51,760 nt of DNA, from positions 1 through 51,760 of the forward strand of contig DDPE01000016.1 of the NCBI GenBank assembly GCA_002342035.1, written 5' to 3'. Shown here piece after piece: positions 51,741 through 51,760 of this stretch (position 1 is the first letter of the stretch; every line of letters begins with the position of its first letter). Source of the DNA: Asticcacaulis sp. UBA2476 (GTDB taxonomy: Bacteria; Pseudomonadota; Alphaproteobacteria; Caulobacterales; Caulobacteraceae). Under the pieces are notes generated by a model. It was given only the letters and a program-made list of their open reading frames with translations. It had not been told where the DNA came from and ran no database searches. The translations under genes were made by a program, and so were the position numbers.

Positions 51741-51760
51741 CTCCCCGGCGCGCCGGGGAG
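51741..51760. repeat. Partial repeat unit, cut by the window edge
   Basis: A perfect 20-nt palindrome, CTCCCCGGCGCGCCGGGGAG, matching hairpin 1 of the family. The rest lies beyond the window. Confidence 0.6.

Overview
The window reads as a chromosomal segment of an alphaproteobacterium of the Caulobacteraceae; Asticcacaulis is the most plausible genus, though this is inferred from gene content and not from a marker search. The indicators are an ffh-rpsP operon with an extended ribosomal protein S16, a TipF-like flagellar positioning protein, a CheZ-like/CheY pair, DUF3035, DUF2093 and DUF2336 genes, a TadE/TadG pair with a CtrA-type TTAA-N7-TTAA site upstream, and a large TonB-dependent receptor. 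Overall base composition is moderately GC-rich. I see no rRNA or tRNA gene, prophage, classical IS element or CRISPR array.

Layout. 1-9.6 kb is housekeeping on the minus strand: ileS-lspA (overlapping), a DUF3035 lipoprotein, an exported SAM methyltransferase, mutL, then a structured leader or sRNA, ffh and rpsP. 9.7-16.7 kb holds an orphan membrane protein, maoC-like/ribF, a plus-strand cheY-like/cheZ-like pair, a HAD phosphatase, tipF and a response regulator. 16.9-21.8 kb is one minus-strand run: tadE-like, tadG-like, xseA, DUF2093 and an M23 peptidase. 21.9-26.9 kb carries pirin-osmC, a small membrane peptide behind a very AT-rich stretch, an M61 aminopeptidase and a Ca2+/Na+ exchanger. 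27-33.3 kb is tamA-tamB. 33.6-37.7 kb is a trehalose operon, otsB-GH15-otsA. 37.7-46.3 kb has an S9 peptidase, an AT-rich orphan with a HEPN-like motif, glutaminase, a DUF559 endonuclease gene between repeats, selO and a TonB-dependent receptor. 46.7-51.7 kb is a regulatory group: a degenerate hybrid histidine kinase, a DUF2336 protein and an Hpt protein, then repeats and an unknown gene.

The most unusual structure is a repeat family present in two places (41583-42300 and 50706-51760). Each unit has a CTCCCC...GGGGAG hairpin, a short GTGG-like spacer, a second hairpin whose sequence changes while its pairing is kept, and a GACGGAGGGGG-like tail. At the first site two composite, nearly palindromic copies flank a DUF559 (Vsr/PD-(D/E)XK-like) gene whose last dozen codons lie inside the repeat. 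The arrangement resembles the REP/RAYT logic, with a nuclease in place of the tyrosine transposase.

Other points of interest are a histidine kinase that has lost both its phosphoacceptor His (now Asp239) and its receiver Asp, a CheZ-like protein with three FliM/CheZ-type CheY-docking peptides, an alternative terminator fold upstream of ffh, an AT-rich patch inside ileS, and an M23 peptidase with Cys in place of a zinc-ligand His.
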